A DNA stretch of 64,000 nt from Candidatus Sodalis pierantonius str. SOPE (GTDB lineage: Bacteria > Pseudomonadota > Gammaproteobacteria > Enterobacterales > Enterobacteriaceae): the NCBI RefSeq assembly GCF_000517405.1, contig NZ_CP006568.1:124001-188000 (forward strand). The letters run 5' to 3'. Every line of letters starts with the position of its first letter. Within the stretch, counting starts at the first letter, position 1. Under the pieces are notes generated by a model that had not been told where the DNA came from, made no database searches, and was given only the letters and a program-made list of their open reading frames with translations. This document shows, piece by piece, positions 63,289 to 64,000 of the stretch. The position numbers and the translations under genes were made by a program.

Positions 63289-64000
63289 ATGAGTACGCCA
63301 ATCGTACCTTGGGTGGGAGGAAAGCGGCGGCTGGCTAAACGTCTTCTTATCGTACTTTCCTGAGCACAAATGCTACGTTGAACCATTCTGTGGGGGAGCG
63401 GCGCTGTTTTTCAGCAAGGAACCATCCACAGTCGAAGTGCTGAACGATATCAATGGCGATTTGATAAACCTCTATCGGGTGGTTAAGTGTCACCACCGGT
63501 TTAAATCTGATCCATTCTGCTAATTAAATCACTATTCTTTTAAGAGGAAGATAACAAAAATAATCTTGGATATTTGAAAACTATAAGACAGTTCGACAAG
63601 TGGTCATAATCGCATCCATATGCGCGATCTCTACATCGAAAAAAACGCCAAGCAGGGCGCTGACGCGGTTTCCGGGGCTATGCCAGTCACAAGTTCGCTT
63701 CGCTCACGTATCGGTGCGCAGAAGCTTCAGAGCGCGTTTATAAGTACTTTTCGCGCCTCGCATGCCTTCGGCATAATGGCGTATTAATAACCACTGATTT
63801 TAACAAAAAAGCCTATTTTACTTAGCAGGGTGGATCACTTTTCAATTGGTAGTGACAGTTAAGTACCATTTGGAGGAATTTATACGTCAGTTTAAGTGGG
63901 CTTTAAGCAGTAGGCAGCTGTTTGATTGGCTAAAAGAAACACCACCACAAACGCTGACCGATATACAGCGAGCCGCCCAGTTTTACTATCTTCAACAACT
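63289..64000 (+). pseudogene. Phage-type DNA adenine methylase (D12 class), frameshifted and interrupted
   Basis: Start ATG 63289 (MSTPIVPWVGGKRRLAKRLL), with the WVGGK SAM-binding motif. One extra base near 63349 shifts the frame to FPEHKCYVEPFCGGAALFF and NDINGDLINLYRVV, both typical of D12 N6-adenine methylases. A 370-bp insert (63488-63857, repeat GTTAAG) interrupts after VVK. The frame then resumes as HLEEFIRQFKWALSSRQLF and runs past the window end. The catalytic DPPY motif would lie beyond 64000. Not functional. Confidence 0.82.
63488..63857. mobile_element. 370-bp MITE-like insert in the methylase gene
   Basis: The left end TGTCACCACCGG...CTGATCC and the right end, read inward as TGTCACTACCAA...GTGATCC, form an imperfect inverted repeat (TGTCACyACC and a second match TGATCC about 20 bp in). 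A 6-bp direct repeat GTTAAG flanks it (63482-63487, 63858-63863). Removal restores the methylase frame. It contains one 55-codon ORF (63620-63787) without recognisable features. TG...CA ends and inner GTGATCC recall IS21-type ends, but they differ from the IS21 elements in this window. Confidence 0.7.

Overview
The window reads as part of the chromosome of a Sodalis-like enterobacterial insect symbiont in early genome decay. The core genes keep Escherichia/Yersinia-type order and are close to their enterobacterial orthologues. Many are freshly broken by small indels, single stops or in-frame deletions, and both flanks are packed with near-identical insertion sequences. Three families are present: IS5 (IS903 group, about 1055 bp), IS256 (about 1315 bp) and IS21 (about 2.6 kb). 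From memory this trio matches 'Candidatus Sodalis pierantonius', the rice-weevil symbiont. The species call is inference; the Sodalis-type lifestyle is well supported.

Layout. (1) 1-11.7 kb is the late end of a P22-like prophage, broken up by six IS5 copies (one cut by the window edge) and two IS256 copies. It holds the 3' part of a probable virion DNA-ejection gene (gp16-like), a tailspike with a P22-type head-binding domain and a beta-helix, and a convergent fragment that may be a serotype-conversion gene. (2) 11.8-47.2 kb is about 35 kb of IS-free core. It contains kdsD-yrbG, divergent mlaFEDCB-ibaG-murA (phospholipid retrograde transport, BolA, peptidoglycan precursor), degS/degQ, zapG, zapE, rplM-rpsI, sspAB and gltBD. 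It continues with yhcC, arcB, elbB-mtgA, dolP-diaA-yraN-lpoA, rsmI, rnpB, yhaK/yhaJ, yqjG, yqjF and a TetR/DJ-1 pair that shares a palindromic operator. Pseudogenes are gltB, yhcC, yraN, lpoA and yqjG. mtgA has lost an internal segment, and degS carries what looks like a compensated frameshift. (3) 47.3-49.5 kb is an IS21 element gutted by an IS256. (4) 49.5-52.1 kb is the yqjKED / mzrA-yqjA membrane-protein cluster, followed by about 950 bp without a recognisable gene. (5) 53-57.7 kb holds a DUF969 permease-like pseudogene hit by an intact IS256 and cut by a complete IS21. (6) 57.7-64 kb is a second prophage-derived patch: an exonuclease fragment, a 69-codon gene split by IS5, the first codons of an acyltransferase-3 gene, and a DNA adenine methylase broken by a frameshift and a 370-bp MITE-like insert. 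Four further complete IS5 copies and one partial copy lie here, one of them nested in another.

How the genes work together. The intact core is biased to envelope upkeep (Mla pathway, MurA, DegS/DegQ, DolP, KdsD), translation (L13, S9, RNase P, RsmI) and redox/stress control (ArcB, SspA/B, TetR-DJ-1). Losses concentrate in glutamate synthase and in accessory peptidoglycan synthesis (LpoA, MtgA). Target-site duplications reconstruct the order of several insertions and show where IS recombination has deleted or joined DNA.
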